A DNA stretch of 64,000 nucleotides from CAVZTX01 sp963778375 (GCA_963778375.1 CAVZTX010000017.1:50710-114709), one strand, 5' to 3'. Numbered from the stretch's first letter, positions 18,552-27,848 are shown. A program made the numbers and translations. The notes: generated from the letters alone by a model not told the origin.

Positions 18552-19862
18552 GTGGCGCTAACGATTGTCGGCGTGCAGACATACGATATCCGCTTCCCAA
18601 CGTCCCGCACAATGGCCGGCTCTGATGCCATGAATAGCGATCCGGATTATTCCGCCGCCTATGTGATCTTGCGAACGGATCACCCGGCGGGTCTGCAAGG
18701 TCATGGCCTAACCTTTACCATTGGACGTGGGAATGAGATTTGCGTCGCCGCCATCCGAGCGCTAGCACCGCTCGTCATTGGTCACAGCCTGGAATCGTTC
18801 ACTGCTGATATGCGCGCCTTTTGGCGGCATATGACAGGTGATAGCCAGTTGCGTTGGATCGGGCCGGATAAGGGCGTCATTCATATGGCGACCGGGGCGG
18901 TGGTCAACGCGGTATGGGATCTGTGGGCCAAAGTTGAGGGCAAGCCGCTATGGAAGTTGCTCTGCGATATGACGCCCGAACAACTCGTCTCCTGCATCGA
19001 TTTCCGTTACATCTCCGATGCCCTCTCTCCCGACGATGCGCTTGACTTGCTGCGCCGCCAGGCTCCGGCGCGAGCGCAGCGCGAGGCGGAGATGCTGCGT
19101 GATGGCTTCCCTGCTTATACAACCGGTGCGGGCTGGTCGGGCTACAGTGACGAGCAGATGCGCCTGCTGTGCCGCGAAGCGCTGGCGAAGGGCTGGCGGC
19201 ACTTCAAACTCAAGGTGGGCCTGGGGTTGGAAGACGACCTGCACCGCACGCGTATCATGCGCGAAGAGATTGGGACGGAGAGTACCCTTATGCTTGATGC
19301 CAACCAGGTTTGGGAGGTGAACGAAGCCATCACTGCCATGAAATATCTGGCGGACTTCGACCCGCTCTGGATCGAAGAACCGACTAGCCCTGATGATATA
19401 CTTGGACACGCTGCCATTGCGCACGCCATCGCGCCGATTCACGTTGCCACGGGCGAGCATGTGCAAAACCGCATCATCTTCAAGCAGCTCTTTCAGGCTG
19501 ATGCCATTGGCATCTGCCAGATCGATGCCTGCCGCGTCGGCGGTGTCAACGAGGTGCTGGCTATTCTCCTGATGGCGGCGCGCTTCGGTATCCCCGTCTG
19601 CCCCCATGCAGGCGGCGTCGGCTTGTGTGAATACGTGCAGCACCTCTCGATCTTCGACTACATTGCCATTAGTGGCTCGCTGGAGAACCGTATGATCGAG
19701 TATACTTCCCATCTGCACGAGCATTTTGTGCATCCAGCCATCATCAAAGATGGTCGCTATGTCTCCCCGGATGCCCCTGGCTATAGCGTAACGATGTACC
19801 CCGCCTCGATGGCTGCCTTTTCCTATCCAGGGGGGTCGGAATGGGCGAGTGAAAGGAGGTAG
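18552..19862 (+). CDS. L-fuconate dehydratase (enolase superfamily)
   Basis: 436 residues with a GTG start, preceded by AAGGAGG. This enzyme converts L-fuconate to 2-keto-3-deoxy-L-fuconate. Family traits visible are the N-terminal capping loop with FPTSRTMAGSDAMN, the active-site segment TTGAGWSGY, the KxK pair in FKLKVG (K219/K221), metal ligands in LMLDANQ, IEEPTSP and ATGEH, and HAGGVGLCEYVQH near the end. Length and motifs match the FucD/ENOSF1 group closely. It starts 24 bases after the SDR and is followed within three bases by the mutarotase gene. L-galactonate dehydration may be a side activity. Confidence 0.93.
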   Translation: MALTIVGVQTYDIRFPTSRTMAGSDAMNSDPDYSAAYVILRTDHPAGLQGHGLTFTIGRGNEICVAAIRALAPLVIGHSLESFTADMRAFWRHMTGDSQLRWIGPDKGVIHMATGAVVNAVWDLWAKVEGKPLWKLLCDMTPEQLVSCIDFRYISDALSPDDALDLLRRQAPARAQREAEMLRDGFPAYTTGAGWSGYSDEQMRLLCREALAKGWRHFKLKVGLGLEDDLHRTRIMREEIGTESTLMLDANQVWEVNEAITAMKYLADFDPLWIEEPTSPDDILGHAAIAHAIAPIHVATGEHVQNRIIFKQLFQADAIGICQIDACRVGGVNEVLAILLMAARFGIPVCPHAGGVGLCEYVQHLSIFDYIAISGSLENRMIEYTSHLHEHFVHPAIIKDGRYVSPDAPGYSVTMYPASMAAFSYPGGSEWASERR

Positions 19863-19864
19863 GT

Positions 19865-20188
19865 ATGCGCAGGTACGGACAGGTCATCGGTCTCAAACCC
19901 GACCAGATCGAGGCATACGAACGCCTGCACGCCGCCGTCTGGCCCGAAGTGCTGGCGGCGATTTTCGCCAGCAACATTCGCAACTACAGTATTTTTCGTT
20001 ACGGCGAGCAGCTCTTTGCCTATTTTGAATACGTCGGCGACGATTTCGAGGTTGACATGGCGAAGATGGCTGCCGATCCGAAGACGCGCGAGTGGTGGAC
20101 CTGGACCGAGCCCATGCAGGTGCCCCTGGAGACGCGAGTTCCCGGTGAGTGGTGGACCACCATGAAGGAAGTCTTCCATACGGACTGA
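19865..20188 (+). CDS. L-rhamnose/L-fucose mutarotase, RhaM-type
   Basis: 107 residues, the usual RhaM size. Ferredoxin-like fold with HAAVWPEVLA (conserved His), NYSIFRYG, the acidic loop YVGDDFEVDM, and EWWTWTEPMQ. RhaM-type enzymes interconvert alpha and beta anomers of L-rhamnose or L-fucose. Here it follows the fuconate dehydratase by three bases, and AGGAGGTAGG overlaps the upstream stop as ribosome binding site. It should supply the correct L-fucose anomer to the dehydrogenase encoded two genes later. Confidence 0.92.
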   Translation: MRRYGQVIGLKPDQIEAYERLHAAVWPEVLAAIFASNIRNYSIFRYGEQLFAYFEYVGDDFEVDMAKMAADPKTREWWTWTEPMQVPLETRVPGEWWTTMKEVFHTD

Positions 20189-20207
20189 TGCAAGAAAGGA
20201 AAGGACC

Positions 20208-20984
20208 ATGTTTCGCCTTGATAAGAAAATCGCCTTCGTGACAGGGGCCGGGTCGGGTATCGGAGAATCCATCGCGCGGCTCTTCGCGCAGCAGGGCGCG
20301 CACGTCGTGCTTGCCGACCTTCGAGAAGACGCGGCCCAACGGGTTGCCAGTGAGATTCATGAAGCCGGAGGAAGCGCGCGTGTACAACTGCTTGACGTTA
20401 CCGAAGAGTCCCAGGTGACGTCGGGCATAGAGCGGGCCGCCGCTCTCGAAGGTCGGCTCGATATTCTGGTCAACAATGCGGGTATCAGCCACGTCGGCTC
20501 TATCCTGGAAACCAGTCTCGAGGACTGGGAGCGTCTGATGCAGGTGAACGCGCGCGGTGTCTTTCTGTGTGCCCGCGAGGGGGTACGACAGATGCTCGCG
20601 CAATCGCCACGCGGAGGTGTCATCATCAACATGGCCTCGGTCGCAGCGATGATCGGCATCGAGCGGCGCCTGCCCTATTGTGCCAGTAAGGGCGCGGTCT
20701 TGGCGCTGACACGCTCGATTGCCATCGACTTCGCCACGCGGGGGATTCGCTGCAACGCCATCTGCCCCGGCACGGTGCAGACGCCCTTTGTCGAAGACTA
20801 TCTCGCCCGCAACTTCGCCGGACAAGAGGACGAGGTGCGACAGCAGTTACAGGCTCGCCAACCCGTGGGTCGCATGGGACAACCTGACGAGATTGCCTAT
20901 GCCGCGCTATACCTGGCTTCGGATGAGGCGACTTTTGTCACCGGCTCGGCTCTCGTTATCGATGGCGGCTGGACGGCTAAATAA
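20208..20984 (+). CDS. SDR oxidoreductase, probable 2-keto-3-deoxy-L-fuconate dehydrogenase
   Basis: 258 residues. TGAGSGIG cofactor motif, NNAGIS, MASVAA with the catalytic Ser region, YCASKGAV with catalytic Tyr/Lys, and a VIDGGW end. It belongs to the DHRS6/KDF-dehydrogenase-like SDRs. In the non-phosphorylative L-fucose route, this step oxidises 2-keto-3-deoxy-L-fuconate to the 2,4-diketo acid. Placement next to L-fuconate dehydratase, mutarotase and fucose dehydrogenase supports this. The hydrolase that would split the diketo acid into pyruvate and lactate is not in this operon. Confidence 0.85.
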   Translation: MFRLDKKIAFVTGAGSGIGESIARLFAQQGAHVVLADLREDAAQRVASEIHEAGGSARVQLLDVTEESQVTSGIERAAALEGRLDILVNNAGISHVGSILETSLEDWERLMQVNARGVFLCAREGVRQMLAQSPRGGVIINMASVAAMIGIERRLPYCASKGAVLALTRSIAIDFATRGIRCNAICPGTVQTPFVEDYLARNFAGQEDEVRQQLQARQPVGRMGQPDEIAYAALYLASDEATFVTGSALVIDGGWTAK

Positions 20985-21014
20985 GTTGTCCATGCAGAAA
21001 GAGAGGAGTAGCAT

Positions 21015-21965
21015 ATGCCTTCTCAACCAGAACCTTCCGGTCAACTTGCGCTACGTCCGCTTGGTTCGACCGGTTTGCACGTGACTTCCATCTGTATTGG
21101 CGCTGCCCCACTGGGAAACATGCCTGAGACTTTCGCCTACGAGGTTTCCGAAGACCGCGCCCTGGCGACGGTCCGCGCGGTTTTCGCCGGTCCCTTCAAC
21201 TTCCTGGATACGGCAGCTTCCTACGGGGACGGCGAGAGCGAGCGCCGCATCGGCAGCGTCCTGAGAGAGATGGGCGGTCTTCCACCCGGCTTCGTGTTGG
21301 CAACCAAGGCCGACCGCGATTTGCAGACCGGCACGTTTACCGGCGCGCAGATGCGGCGCAGCGTTGAGCGCAGCCTACGCCTGTTGGGGCTGGAACAACT
21401 GCCACTGGTCTATCTCCACGATCCTGAACATATCTCTTTTGAGGCGGCCATGCAGCCGGGTGGACCGGTCGAGGTGCTGCGGCAATGTAAAGATGAGGGA
21501 TTGATCGCGCACCTGGGAGTTGCCGGCGGCCCCATCGACATGATGATCCGCTTTGTCGAAACCGGCCTCTTCGAGGCGGCCATTTCGCATAACCGCTTCA
21601 CGCTCCTCAACAGGGAGGCCGGACCGTTGTGGGACCTATGCAGACTGCGGGGAGTCGCGGCAGTGAACGCGGCTCCCTATGGGAGTGGTTTGCTGGCAAA
21701 GGGGCCGGGCGTGTACCCACGCTATATGTATGGCTCGGCCTCGCCCGACCTGCTGCGGCGCGCCGGGCGGATGGAGGAGGTCTGTAAGCGGCACGGTCTG
21801 CCACTGGCAGCGGCTGCGCTGCAATTCTCGCTGCGAGATGCGCGCATTGCCTCCACGATTGTCGGCATCACGCGCCCGGAACGCCTCGGCGAAACGTTAA
21901 AGCTGGCTCAACAACCCATCCCGGATGAACTATGGGCCGAACTCGCTTCCATTTACCGGGCATAA
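21015..21965 (+). CDS. Aldo/keto reductase, L-fucose (D-threo-aldose) 1-dehydrogenase type
   Basis: 316 residues. AKR barrel with FNFLDTAASYGDGESERRIG (catalytic Asp and Tyr), the lysine in LATKAD, and the active-site segment YLHDPEH. The group includes NAD-dependent L-fucose, L-galactose and D-threo-aldose 1-dehydrogenases that oxidise the sugar to its lactone. The next gene is a lactonase, and the dehydratase and mutarotase lie upstream, so this is the first oxidation step in the pathway. L-galactose would be an equally good substrate by family knowledge. Confidence 0.9.
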   Translation: MPSQPEPSGQLALRPLGSTGLHVTSICIGAAPLGNMPETFAYEVSEDRALATVRAVFAGPFNFLDTAASYGDGESERRIGSVLREMGGLPPGFVLATKADRDLQTGTFTGAQMRRSVERSLRLLGLEQLPLVYLHDPEHISFEAAMQPGGPVEVLRQCKDEGLIAHLGVAGGPIDMMIRFVETGLFEAAISHNRFTLLNREAGPLWDLCRLRGVAAVNAAPYGSGLLAKGPGVYPRYMYGSASPDLLRRAGRMEEVCKRHGLPLAAAALQFSLRDARIASTIVGITRPERLGETLKLAQQPIPDELWAELASIYRA

Positions 21966-21983
21966 AAAAGAGAGGTGAGTTTT

Positions 21984-22865
21984 ATGGTCGAACAGATTCC
22001 CATCATCGATGCTCACGTCCATCTCTGGAATCCCAATCAATTCAACATGCCCTGGCTGGAGGACGTTACAGCACTGCGTCGTCCCTTCGGCTTGCAGGAG
22101 TATCGCGAGCAAACTCGTCATCTTCCCATTGTTGGGATGGTCTATGTCGAGGTGGGTGTTGATCCACGGCAGGCATTGAGCGAGGCATATCATGTCGTGG
22201 AACTTGCTCAAGAGGAGCCACGTTTGCAGGCCATTGTTGTCGCCGCGCCGGTGGAACTGGGTGCTGCTGTGCGCGGACACCTTGAAGCCCTGATCGCTCT
22301 TTCGCCGCTCGTTAAGGGGGTGAGACGCAATATCCAGGACGAAACCGAACCCGATTTCTGCCTGCAGCCCGATTTTGTCGAGGGGGTGCGCCTGCTGGCG
22401 GAATACGGCCTGTCGTTTGACCTGTGCATTCGGCACTGGCAACTGCCCTCCGTCGTTGAACTGGTGCGCCGCTGCCCCGATTCCATCTTTATTCTGGATC
22501 ACCTGGGAAAGCCAGATATAAAACAACGCTTGCTCGAACCCTGGCAGTCAAATCTGCGCGCCCTGGCTGAGTTGCCGAACGTGGCCTGTAAAATCAGCGG
22601 CATGGTAACGGAGGCCAATCAATTAAGCTGGCAGCCTGCCGATCTCGAACCGTTCATCGATATGGTATTGGAGTCGTTTGGGGAGGAGCGCGTTCTGTTC
22701 GGCAGTGACTGGCCCGTAGCTTTGCTCGCCTCCTCATACCAGCGCTGGTACCAGACACTACAGGCGCTTACCGCGCGACTGCCGATCGCGGCCAGACGAA
22801 GGCTGTGGGCAGAGAATGCTCAGCGTCTCTATCGCATAAAGATTGCATGGCGGCGCTGCTCTTAG
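21984..22865 (+). CDS. Amidohydrolase family lactonase, probable L-fuconolactonase
   Basis: 293 residues from the ATG at 21984, with AGAGAGG about eight bases before it; a GTG nine bases upstream is less likely. Amidohydrolase_2 barrel with IIDAHVHLWNP (HxH metal motif), the His in LCIRHWQLPS, ILDHLGKPD, CKISGM and the catalytic Asp in FGSDWPV. The family includes L-fuconolactonase and L-rhamnono-lactonase. It opens the lactone made by the preceding dehydrogenase to L-fuconate. Last gene of the catabolic run; the following kilobase is non-coding or IS-derived. Confidence 0.9.
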   Translation: MVEQIPIIDAHVHLWNPNQFNMPWLEDVTALRRPFGLQEYREQTRHLPIVGMVYVEVGVDPRQALSEAYHVVELAQEEPRLQAIVVAAPVELGAAVRGHLEALIALSPLVKGVRRNIQDETEPDFCLQPDFVEGVRLLAEYGLSFDLCIRHWQLPSVVELVRRCPDSIFILDHLGKPDIKQRLLEPWQSNLRALAELPNVACKISGMVTEANQLSWQPADLEPFIDMVLESFGEERVLFGSDWPVALLASSYQRWYQTLQALTARLPIAARRRLWAENAQRLYRIKIAWRRCS

Positions 22866-23035
22866 ACGGTCCAGGCTTGCTGCCTACAGATCTACCACCC
22901 CTTTCAGCGGATACCATCATCTACTCACTTGTAGCATACCTGATTTGAACGGGCCAGACCTGGATGATACCTGGGAAACAGGCGGGAAAAGATGGGGAAG
23001 ATCGAAGTTGAAAAACATTGTGATTATCAGGCTTC

Positions 23036-23332
23036 GTGCATCGTTCGGACCGGGGCAGTCACTACACGTGCCAGGACTATCAGACGAGGCTTCCTACCCA
23101 TGGGATTGCGGTGAGCATGAGCCGCAAAGGGGACTGTTACGACAACGGGCCTCTTGGAGAGTTTCTACGGGGCATTGTAAACCGCTATTAACACGAGCGG
23201 CAGTCCTATCGGACCCGTGCGCAAGCCCAACAATCGATCTTTGAGGATCTGGAGGCCTTTTACAATCGGCAGCGACTGCATTCCTCTCTCGGATATGTCA
23301 GTCCTAGCATCTATGAGCGAGAGCTGAGATAA
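23036..23332 (+). mobile_element. IS3-family transposase (OrfB) C-terminal remnant
   Basis: One frame encodes the end of an IS3-family integrase-like transposase: HRSDRGSHYT (catalytic Asp region), HGIAVSMSRKGDCYDNG, then YRTRAQAQQSIFEDLEAF and RLHSSLGYVSP. There is an internal TAA, the usual acidic ESFF segment is altered to LGEF, and no upstream half or terminal repeats are seen. It is a dead fragment. Confidence 0.85.
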
Positions 23333-23876
23333 TTTCCATGCTCTTGCACTCCACTAAAGGTCAAGGCCAAACTGCACCTGGGAAAGAGGCAGGGAACAAG
23401 TAAATTAAGAGATGAAAATAGAAGAGTGCCAGATTTTGGGGGTGCCGCTCACCACGCCTCTGGCGCTGCCAGATACACATTAGGCTGGAATATTTCCTGC
23501 ACAATCATTCTCGGAACAATTCTGCCCCGGTAATCGACAATACAAACAACCTACGCCAGATCTATTGAGGTCGAGTGTGTTGCTTGTTTGCTACTGTTCA
23601 TACTGCGCATTCACTGTCTGGGTGTAAGTCACAAACTCTGAGTAGGTAAAGATGGTCAGCTCGATCTGACTGGTATCCACGAGGACGATGATACAGGCAT
23701 GGATAACGCTGCCACAGAACGAGTTGGGAGGGAGATCGATGCTGCGCCTCAAGTGGCTGCTGGAAGCCCTCGGTATATGCTTTTCAGATTTGTTGTTTCC
23801 GCCATCTATCCGCCACCCTTCCGCCATCCTCTAGAGCGTCGGTCAAGTAATCACGGTCGCGACGGCAGTTGTTCCT
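23333..23876. other. Non-coding stretch between the IS3 remnant and the PadR gene
   Basis: I see no convincing gene, RNA or repeat here. Short open frames exist on both strands but lack ribosome binding sites and recognisable motifs. It is probably further IS-associated debris. Confidence 0.4.
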
Positions 23877-23885
23877 TTGACTCTC

Positions 23886-23928
23886 TTGCAACACAAGATA
23901 CGATGTGATATACTCTTCTTCAGTGTAT
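23886..23928 (+). promoter_or_regulatory. Promoter and possible PadR operator
   Basis: TTGCAA (23886-23891), 17 bases and TATACT (23909-23914) form a good promoter. ATACT (23910-23914) and AGTGTAT (23922-23928) form the spaced ATAC/GTAT half-sites typical of PadR operators. They overlap the -10 box, which suggests autorepression. Confidence 0.55.
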
Positions 23929-23959
23929 TGTACTGCAAGAGAGTGAAAGGAAGACCTTC

Positions 23960-24340
23960 GTGGAGGCACGCTTGACCCAATTGCTCAAGGGCACGTTGGA
24001 TATGTGTCTGCTGGCCACCATTGCGCAGCAGCCCTGTTATGGCTACGAGATGGTCCAACGCCTGGCCCAGCAAGGACTCGCGTTGGTGAGTGAAGGCAGT
24101 ATCTATCCTCTTCTCAGCCGTCTGCAACAGCGCGGCTACCTGGAAGGATATCTTGTCCCCTCAACGGACGGCCCTCCGCGCAAGTACTATCGTCTTCTCC
24201 CCGAAGGTGCCAAACAATTGGCCGAGTGGCAGGCTGAGTGGGACAGCTTTGCCCATGCCGTTTCACAAATTTTGAAAGGAGCACATGCTGATGTTGATCC
24301 TCGATCAGCCCACCCGCAGCCAGATCTCCGACCTCAGTGA
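23960..24340 (+). CDS. PadR family transcriptional regulator
   Basis: 126 residues with a GTG start; AAAGGAAG lies nearby. The winged helix shows the hallmark LLKGTLDMCLLATIAQQPCYG, then YEMVQRLAQ, EGSIYPLLSRLQQRGYLEG and RKYYRL. The protein is of the short PadR-s2 class with a compact C-terminal dimerisation helix. Its 3' end overlaps the start of a membrane protein gene. PadR genes paired with such membrane partners are common in Chloroflexota and Firmicutes, where the pair often responds to drugs or envelope stress. Confidence 0.9.
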   Translation: MEARLTQLLKGTLDMCLLATIAQQPCYGYEMVQRLAQQGLALVSEGSIYPLLSRLQQRGYLEGYLVPSTDGPPRKYYRLLPEGAKQLAEWQAEWDSFAHAVSQILKGAHADVDPRSAHPQPDLRPQ

Positions 24341-25049
24341 GGCATGTGGGAGGTACTGGGAACTGCGGGGGATTGCCCAGGAGCACCGGAACGAGATGCA
24401 ACTGGAATTAGAGCACCACCTTCTCCAGGCAGCGATGGATGGAAAATCCCCGGAAACGGTTGTCGGTCCCAATCCTGCCGCCTTTGCCGAAGCCTGGGCC
24501 AGAGAAATGCATCCCCATGCCTTGCGGGGAGGGGTTCTGCTCCTGCCTGGACTGGTCTACGCTTTGAGTGTTATCAGTACCACAGCCCTCGTGGAACCCC
24601 TGCTTGCCCACACGTCTTCCTTCACCTTGACCCTCTTCACTGCCTTTGGGCTTGGAAGCTGGGGGGTGGCGGCACTCTTGCTTCCGCTGGCAGGCTTCCT
24701 CGCGGTGCGCATGAGAACCCGAACAAAGCGGAGCATGCTGTTGGCTGCCGTTTTCGTCTTGAGTGCGCTGGTCGCCCGTTTGGCAGGGATGCGGGTGAAC
24801 TGGAGCATGACCCTACTCTCCTGGAACTGGCCGCTGACGTTCTTGTTCGTCACCCTGGCAGTGGGGCTGGCTTCCCTGGAGTGCTGGCGACGAGCCTCCC
24901 ACGAGCGAATGTCCTCTGGTCGTCGGGAGAAACTGTGGCGCTCTGTGCTGACCCTAGTCGGCAACGTCGTCCTGTTCGACCTGTTTCTGGGTGTGAGCAG
25001 TGTGGTCGTCTTCAATGCCTGTGCGCTTGCAGGCAGGTGCTTCAATTGA
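24291..25049 (+). CDS. Membrane protein with N-terminal helical domain, PadR partner
   Basis: About 252 residues. The ATG at 24291 lies nine bases after AAAGGAG; an ATG at 24285 is too close to it. The first 85 residues are soluble and helical, resembling the HAAS-type domain often found next to PadR regulators. Five to six hydrophobic segments follow from about residue 85. No catalytic motif is seen. It overlaps the padR gene, so the two are translationally linked. It may be the membrane sensor that works with PadR, but function is not established. Confidence 0.7.
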   Translation: MLILDQPTRSQISDLSEACGRYWELRGIAQEHRNEMQLELEHHLLQAAMDGKSPETVVGPNPAAFAEAWAREMHPHALRGGVLLLPGLVYALSVISTTALVEPLLAHTSSFTLTLFTAFGLGSWGVAALLLPLAGFLAVRMRTRTKRSMLLAAVFVLSALVARLAGMRVNWSMTLLSWNWPLTFLFVTLAVGLASLECWRRASHERMSSGRREKLWRSVLTLVGNVVLFDLFLGVSSVVVFNACALAGRCFN

Positions 25050-25102
25050 AAGAGAGGGGGAAGCTCAAGAGCGGGTTTTCCCTTGGCGAAAGAGTGTGAA
25101 CC

Positions 25103-26092
25103 ATGGAACGTATCTCAATTCCTCTTGCTTTTCTCATCAATTGGGGATGGATTCAAATCGGCCCGTACATCCATCTGAACATCAACCCGGTCCTGTTCTC
25201 CATGGGTCCGCTGGCCCTGCATTGGTACGGCCTGATGTATGTCGTCGCCATTGTGATGGGCCTCTGGTTGATTCGCAAGTATACCGCACACCAGGGCCTC
25301 AAAAAAGAACAGATCTACCGGATGCTCTGGTGGTGCGTCGTGGCTGGTCTTGTTGGCGGGCGCCTCTATTTTGTCATCCAGCAGCCCGACCTGGTGCCGG
25401 ATTACCTTCTGAAACCCCAGCATATCCTGGCCACCTGGGAAGGCGGTATGGCTTTTTATGGTGCGGTTTTTCTGATCGTGCCAGTGCTGTTCTGGCGAGC
25501 CATGAAAGAGCGGCTTAATCCCCTGGTAGTGCTTGATGCAGGCGCGCTCTTTGCCGCCTGCGCCCAGCCATTCGCGCGAATCGGTAATCTCATTAACGGC
25601 GATATCATTGGGTATTCCAGCACGCTTCCCTGGTCCACGGTGTATGACAATCCGGCCAGTTGGGCCTGTCAGAATCCGGCAGCAGGCACCTGCCATGTCC
25701 CGGTACAACCGGCAGCCGCCTACGAGATCCTGCTCAACCTTCTGCTGATTGGAATACTCCTGCTGTTGGCCCGATGGTATCGCCGTCCCGGTATGCGCTT
25801 GCTCATCTATCTGGGTGGCTATGCCCTCACCCAGTTTCTGGTCTTCTTTACCCGCGCCAATACCGTCGTGCCGCTCTTCACGCTGGATTGGGGGCTCAAG
25901 CAAGCCCAATGGACCTCGCTCATTGTCTTGCTGCTTTTGATCCCACTGACGTTGTGGGTGAGACACTGGCGTTTTGCTCAGCCTATTCCGGAAGGGGAGA
26001 TTCCCGCAACCTACGGCATGCCCCTATCGAAGCGCAAAGCGGTGCGAACAAATATCGAGGAGGAAACCGTCCATGTTTCTCATCTGGAGTAG
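25103..26092 (+). CDS. lgt: Prolipoprotein diacylglyceryl transferase
   Basis: 329 residues. Lgt transfers diacylglycerol from phosphatidylglycerol to the lipobox cysteine of prolipoproteins at the membrane. Seven membrane segments are visible. The signature RIGNLINGDIIG is present, along with ALHWYGLMY (conserved His/Tyr region) and the GGRLYFV arginine motif. The C-terminal tail of about 40 residues is soluble. It lies 53 bases after the membrane-protein gene, so it may be co-transcribed. Lipobox-bearing proteins elsewhere in the window would be its substrates. Confidence 0.95.
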   Translation: MERISIPLAFLINWGWIQIGPYIHLNINPVLFSMGPLALHWYGLMYVVAIVMGLWLIRKYTAHQGLKKEQIYRMLWWCVVAGLVGGRLYFVIQQPDLVPDYLLKPQHILATWEGGMAFYGAVFLIVPVLFWRAMKERLNPLVVLDAGALFAACAQPFARIGNLINGDIIGYSSTLPWSTVYDNPASWACQNPAAGTCHVPVQPAAAYEILLNLLLIGILLLLARWYRRPGMRLLIYLGGYALTQFLVFFTRANTVVPLFTLDWGLKQAQWTSLIVLLLLIPLTLWVRHWRFAQPIPEGEIPATYGMPLSKRKAVRTNIEEETVHVSHLE

Positions 26093-26219
26093 TGTGCTTG
26101 TGACGTTTGGAGCCGGTCTCCTGTCGTTTCTCTCACTATGCTTTTCGTACCTTGCCAGCGCGATCCTCATCTTCGTGGGGATTTCTCTCCTCTTCGGTCT
26201 GTTTAGCACGGCTGGGTAA
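26074..26219 (+). pseudogene. Truncated CcdA-like membrane fragment
   Basis: A 48-residue frame starting at the ATG at 26074, nine bases after GAGGAGG and overlapping the end of lgt. It begins like CcdA cytochrome-biogenesis proteins (VTFGAGLLSFLSLC), but the usual Cys-Val-Leu-Pro segment is lost. It then runs into a second hydrophobic segment (ILIFVGISLLFGLF). It stops just before an IS1182 element. It looks like an internally deleted ccdA, although a real small membrane protein cannot be excluded. Confidence 0.45.
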
Positions 26220-26273
26220 CCATACGCGGAGACAGACACGCGCGTACGCCCAACTCACGTCTGGAGAACGCCC

Positions 26274-27848
26274 ATGCAGCCACCATTTTGGCAACCACCA
26301 GCGAACCTTTCCGCACAAGAAGAGCAACTTGTGACGCGCATACGACATGCGAAACTCTTTGTGTTTCTGCGCCACCATCGGCACGAATTGTTCGATGAAT
26401 TGTTCCAGCAGGAGCTGGCGACCCTCTATCGGCCAAGCAAGCGGGGGCATCCGCCCATTGCTCTCGCACAACTGGCCTTGGCAACCATTCTTCAAGCGTA
26501 CACGGGCGTTTCCGATGACGAAGTGATCGAGGCGACCCTTATGGATCGGCGCTGGCAGTTGGTGCTGGACTGTTTGGACACTGATTAGCCACCATTCAGT
26601 AAAGGCACATTCGTCACCTTTCGCAAGCGCTTCATTGAGGCCCAGATGGATCGACGGCTCATTGAGCGAACCATTAAACTCGCCAGCTCCACCCAAGAGT
26701 TTGGATCACGAACCTTGCGTGCGGCCCTGGACAGCAGCCCGTTGTGGGGAGCAGGCCGAGTCGAAGATACAATCAACTTGATTGGGCATGCGCTCAAAAA
26801 GCTCATGGGTGTGGTGGCCGAGCAGCAGGGAAGAGAATTGGTCGAAGTGGGGAACGAGGCCGGAGCAGACGTGGTCTGTGGAACGAGTTTGAAAGCGATG
26901 CTCGACCGGGATTGGGATCAGCCAGGACAGCGAGAAGAGGCGCTGAATCTGGTTCTGAATGTGTTGCAAACGGTGGAAACGTGGGTGCAGACGTTGCAAC
27001 CAGATGAGGTGGAACTGGCCGAACCATCGCTAGAAATCGCTCGCCAGGTGAAAGAGCAAGATGTGCAGGTCGATGAGAAGGGGAAAGCACGTCTGATCAA
27101 AGGAGTGGCAAAAAATCGGCGCATCAGCGTCGAAGATGCCGAAATGCGTCATGGACGCAAAAGTCGAAGTGTGCGAGTAGATGGATACAAACGCCATGTC
27201 TTACACGATCTGGATACAGGTCTCATCCGTGCAGTGGGTATCACAGCCGCGAACATGCCAGAAGCCAGCGTCACCAGAGAGATCAGTGCTGATCTGGAAC
27301 AACAAGGAGTATGTTTAACAGAACTCCATATCGATCGAGCCTATTTGAGTAGCCATTTCGTGCATGAGCGAAGTGATGAATTGGAGATTTACTGCAAAGC
27401 TTGGCCAGTTCGCGAGGGGAAGCGATTTTCCAAGCAAGTGTTTACTCTGGACTGGGAACGGCAGGTCATTCGTTGTCCAGCGGAACAAGAAATGCCCTTT
27501 GTACCCGGCGGGATCGTCCATTTTCCCAAAGACACCTGCTCCCAGTGTCCCCTGAAAGCCCAATGCACGACCAGCGCGAAAGGGCGCAGCGTGAATATTC
27601 ACCCCGACGAAGCCTTGCTCATTGAGTTACGCCAACGTCAGCAGACTCCATAGGGGCGCGCTCAACTTCGTGAACGGGTGGCAGTTGAGCATACTTTGGC
27701 CCATGTTGGACGGTGGCAAGGACGGCGGGCGCGTTATCGAGGTATTCGCAAGAATCTCTTCGATTTACGCCGCTGTGCCGTTGTCCACAATCTGCATGTC
27801 CTGGCTCGCTCTCAACCACTGCAAGCTGATCTTCAGAACGCTGCGTGA
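26274..27848 (+). pseudogene. IS1182-family transposase interrupted by two in-frame TAG codons
   Basis: One continuous frame of about 525 codons encodes an IS1182-type DDE transposase: FLRHHRHELFDELFQQEL, then FSKGTFVTFRKRF, RTLRAALDSSPLWGAG, GVAKNRRISVEDAEMRHGRK, VDGYKRHVL, CPLKAQCT, and the C-terminal VEHTLAHVGRWQGRRARYRG. TAG interrupts it at 26586-26588 and 27651-27653, with homologous sequence in the same frame before and after each. Both sites look like CAG-to-TAG or GAG-to-TAG changes. Without readthrough or suppression, the transposase is inactive. Terminal inverted repeats were not identified. Confidence 0.85.

Noticed and set aside
23591..23827. A 78-residue minus-strand frame in the IS3-remnant region
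   Set aside because: No recognised motif or binding site; probably chance.
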